Assembly (NCBI RefSeq): GCF_008831285.2
Contig: NC_045138.2
Coordinates: forward strand, 4,238,205-4,302,204
DNA: 64,000 bases
Source: Nymphaea colorata
Taxonomy: Eukaryota; Streptophyta; Magnoliopsida; Nymphaeales; Nymphaeaceae
Reading direction: 5' to 3'
Position numbers and translations under genes: made by a program. Every line of letters begins with the position of its first letter. Positions within the stretch are counted from its first letter, which is position 1. Under the pieces are notes generated by a model. That model did no database searches. It saw only the letters and a program-made list of their open reading frames with translations, and was not told where the DNA came from. Of the stretch, positions 61,158 through 64,000 are shown in pieces.

Positions 61158-64000
61158 AATGAATAATGTAAGCAAAGTAGATGTCAGAAATTCAAAACTG
61201 GAATTATGTTTGTACTGTTGTAAAAGACACTATAACTTTTGTACAGTCCTTTACATATATAGGCTTTCAATATTATGTCCCAACTATATCTTTGGGTAGT
61301 TGATTATTGTCGTGCCCCCACAAAAAGTCTAATGTTGTCAGCTAGATATCGAGAGGGCCCATTGCATACAGTAATCTTCAGGAAAAAGTCCATTCAATAA
61401 TATCTTGAAAACAGAAAAAACTGGCACTATCGAGTCGGATAATTAATGCATAGAATAGCAGTGCTAGCTGCTACTGCAACGTAAGGCGCCTCTAACAAAA
61501 ATGGCACATAATCTTGAACAGTTTAGAGATGTGAAATGTTTCAAAAAGGAAAACAAAAGAGACTGATGAAGATGCTACTCAAAATTTTTGTGGTAAAATT
61601 CCGGCCTCCGTCCTAGAGCCGGCATCCTGATATTGGCCCGGCCTCTTCTCTCTCTCTTCCTGAAATGAAAGCTAGAACTTGAGAGCATATCATCCATGCC
61701 TACCGGGAAGTCTCCTAATTACTTTGGTTTAAAGGCAAGAATACTGTTTTAGTTGTCCTAATCGAGGCCTAGCTTCTACAATGAAAAGGCCTCAGTTCCA
61801 AACTATATCTCACAGATCTGCAATTGTGTAGATGACGATATTTTGTAGCTTAAGATGTCAAATGGTTTACAAAATCCAAGTCCATTCCCCACCTTTTTGT
61901 CTGCCCTTTCTTCTGCCTGATCTCTGGCCTGTCCTTTCCTCCTCCTTCGCAGATAGTCCCTTTTTCTCCCCAGCCGCGGAGCCACATGTGGGCATGTGTG
62001 GACAGTTGCCCACACTGTCCCACAACTTTCATACATTTTTACATTAGTGCATGCTCTCCAATAATTTGTTAATTCGTATACTAGTAACTCTTAATCATTT
62101 TATGGCATCTAAGAGTTTTTGAAATGAGTACCGTTTAACTAAATCTCTCTGGCTCCTTCCCACGCTTCTCCCATTAGCTACTTCTCTCTGCTTACCCTTT
62201 GGCTTTTTGCTTAGTGCTCTTGGCTATTAGCTTTTGTTGGCAGATTTGAGAAGAGTGCAATAACGCGTTTCTGCTCTTTCCATCTTTTTGCTACTTGCTC
62301 AAGAGCGACATCAACTTGGCTCTTTGAATTGGTTGGTCGCTGTCTAGTTCTCTCTCTGTCTCTCCATCCCCTCTCTCTCTTACTTTTCTGTATATCTTTT
62401 TCCTGTAGCTCTGTCTGTACTTCGAGACAGCTTGTCACCCTTTTCTTAATTAATTTCTATTTTGTCGGCAAATGGTGTCCGATTTTAGTTATTGGAGCAA
62501 GACATACAGGCTTCTTCCATAAGCCTCCGAAAGTTGTTTCATATTGTTGTTTCTTAATTACACTACTCATCTTGACAGTCGTGATCCTTTGATCCCCACA
62601 TCCCATTTTTCTTTTGAAAATGAAGCACACAAAGAACTTGCTTATGTGCTTCCATGTATAGATTGCACAAAGGACATGACAAAATTGTCTTATCATTGCG
62701 TTATCAATGGATCAATATCTTAAGGATGAGTTAGCACTGCCATGGGAAATGTATTTTGTTGATGAGAATCAAGGTTGGGAATGCTTTTAGTGATTGTCTC
62801 AGGTGAATGGAAAATAAAAACAAAAGATGTAAGGACTAAAATATTTAGATGCTCAATAAGATCAAGACAATGCAGGTGAGCAAATTAAAGCTGATCTTGG
62901 CCAAAAAGATTTTTTAAACTAGAAAAGCAAATTGCCCTTTTCTTTATTTTATTCTTTTCTTGTTTTTATTCTGATGTAAGCATGAAGGCACATGGAAAGA
63001 TCGAAGCATGATTCATACAAACAGACAACAGCATGTGCGTTGTAGCAAATCATTCAAGAATGGTAGAGATGTTAGCGTTTGCACGTGCCCACTTGAAATC
63101 ATTAATGCATCTATGAGGTCCATTCTGTGGTTGGGTATTTCAGGGAAGTTGCTTCTTCTACTTTGCTTGCTTGCTCCTGAGAAATCATAGTCAGTATTTA
63201 ATACTATTACAAACCAAAATCAAATGGCCGGGCTCATGGACCATGACGAGTTCGAGCCCACAATGCCCATTTAATTGAAACAATACACAAGCATGAATTC
63301 ATTGCGCCGCGGTGGCATGAGGAGATCTCTTTTGATCTACACTGACTTGTAAGTTCTAGGTGAGTAGGAAAAGTACGTATTTCATCACACCGCACAGCTG
63401 AGAGCAGAAGCCTCCACCCATTCTCCCATCCCTACACTGATTTGTAAGTTAATATCATCAAGTTAATATTGATCCATGAAATCTTGTCTCTAGACAAACA
63501 CAGCATTTGTGGAAGTTGATCAGCATAGTGTCCAAATTAGGAACAAAATTCTAGTGGCAGCCTATTTGAGGATGCTATGATGCCATATGATCAGAAACCT
63601 GGTAATTTTAGCATCAAAACGAGTTCAGAGTAGTTTATGCATGTCGCGTATGAATGTCGAAGCCTGATGAGCTAAAAAAATACTTCCTGCTAAATACTAT
63701 GCCAGGAAACTACATGTACTAACCATGTATTAATGTCGAAGCTTGACAAGTTGAAACTTATAAATGGAGCCTGATCAAAAGTTAAAAATATACTTATTTA
63801 GTAAAGACAATAGTACAGAATCCCAATGTATTATCCATTAGCTTTGGATCTTGATAAGGTAAAATGTGTTTCTTATGTGTCAATGCCAAACTGTATATCA
63901 TAAGTTAAGATGTATTGCTTACTAAGTACATGCTAAAAACCAAATGTGTTACCTGCGGTAATGTAGCTAGGTGTATGTGGGCTTGTGGGGAGTTGCCCAC
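60781..64000. other. 3' region of GA20ox copy B and intergenic DNA, no gene seen
   Basis: The first part is the copy B 3' UTR and flank, colinear with the copy A flank until about 63680. A (CT)n(TA)n tract lies at about 61086-61153. CGCGGAGCCACATGTGGGC with CAGTTGCCCACAC near 61975-62020 is a dispersed repeat end; a similar GGGGAGTTGCCCAC closes the window. Short frames only. Confidence 0.5.

Larger units (their letters stand above)
56160..63680 (+). repeat. Segmental duplication, unit B (contains GA20ox copy B)
   Basis: Partner of unit A at 31370-40995, with colinear non-coding blocks on both sides of the gene. It is shorter, mainly because it lacks insertions present in A. Exons are near-identical while flanks are strongly diverged, so either the duplication is old and the exons are constrained, or gene conversion has acted. 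Confidence 0.7.

Overview
This window is nuclear DNA from a flowering plant. The genes are split by GT-AG introns, and the space between them is AT-rich, full of (TA)n and (GA)n microsatellites, small inverted-repeat elements and broken LTR retrotransposons. Two short pieces of plastid DNA (23S rRNA and trnN-GUU) are embedded in it. The species cannot be fixed. From memory, the MET1 wording is closer to rice than to Arabidopsis, which fits a monocot or an early-diverging angiosperm.

Layout. 1-12818: no gene, only dispersed repeats. 12819-13193: a compact promoter and leader with a (TA)n(GA)n tract, a perfect E2F site, a perfect MSA element and an upstream ORF. 13194-24330: a complete MET1/DNMT1-type maintenance DNA (cytosine-5)-methyltransferase gene, 11 exons by my reading, 1548 codons, all main catalytic motifs present. 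Its intron 10 holds a plastid 23S rRNA fragment wedged between a 31-nt palindrome and a (TA)n tract. 24331-34960: intergenic repeats, with a decayed plastid-type trnN-GUU. 34961-37067: gibberellin 20-oxidase copy A (3 exons, 350 aa). 37068-49609: intergenic DNA with an LTR fragment, nested microsatellite-associated MITEs and a copia deletion derivative. 49610-50315: a broken duplicate of MET1 intron 2 to exon 4. 50431-55169: a Ty1/copia retrotransposon with both LTRs and a mutated coding region. 55300-55950: LINE-type DUF4283 and CACTA transposase relics. 58230-60780: gibberellin 20-oxidase copy B (3 exons, 338 aa), followed by repeat-rich DNA to the end.

The unifying structure is a local segmental duplication. 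Copies A and B of GA20ox share flanks over roughly 7.5-9.6 kb (about 31370-40995 and 56160-63680). The MET1 fragment lies upstream of copy B as full MET1 lies upstream of copy A. The simplest inference is that a MET1-GA20ox block was duplicated, the second MET1 was reduced to a fragment, and both GA20ox genes stayed open. GA20ox makes C19 gibberellins in the cytosol and MET1 maintains CG methylation at replication; nothing suggests they act in one pathway, so the linkage is positional. I found no CRISPR, operon or defence-type system, and no clearly new protein system.
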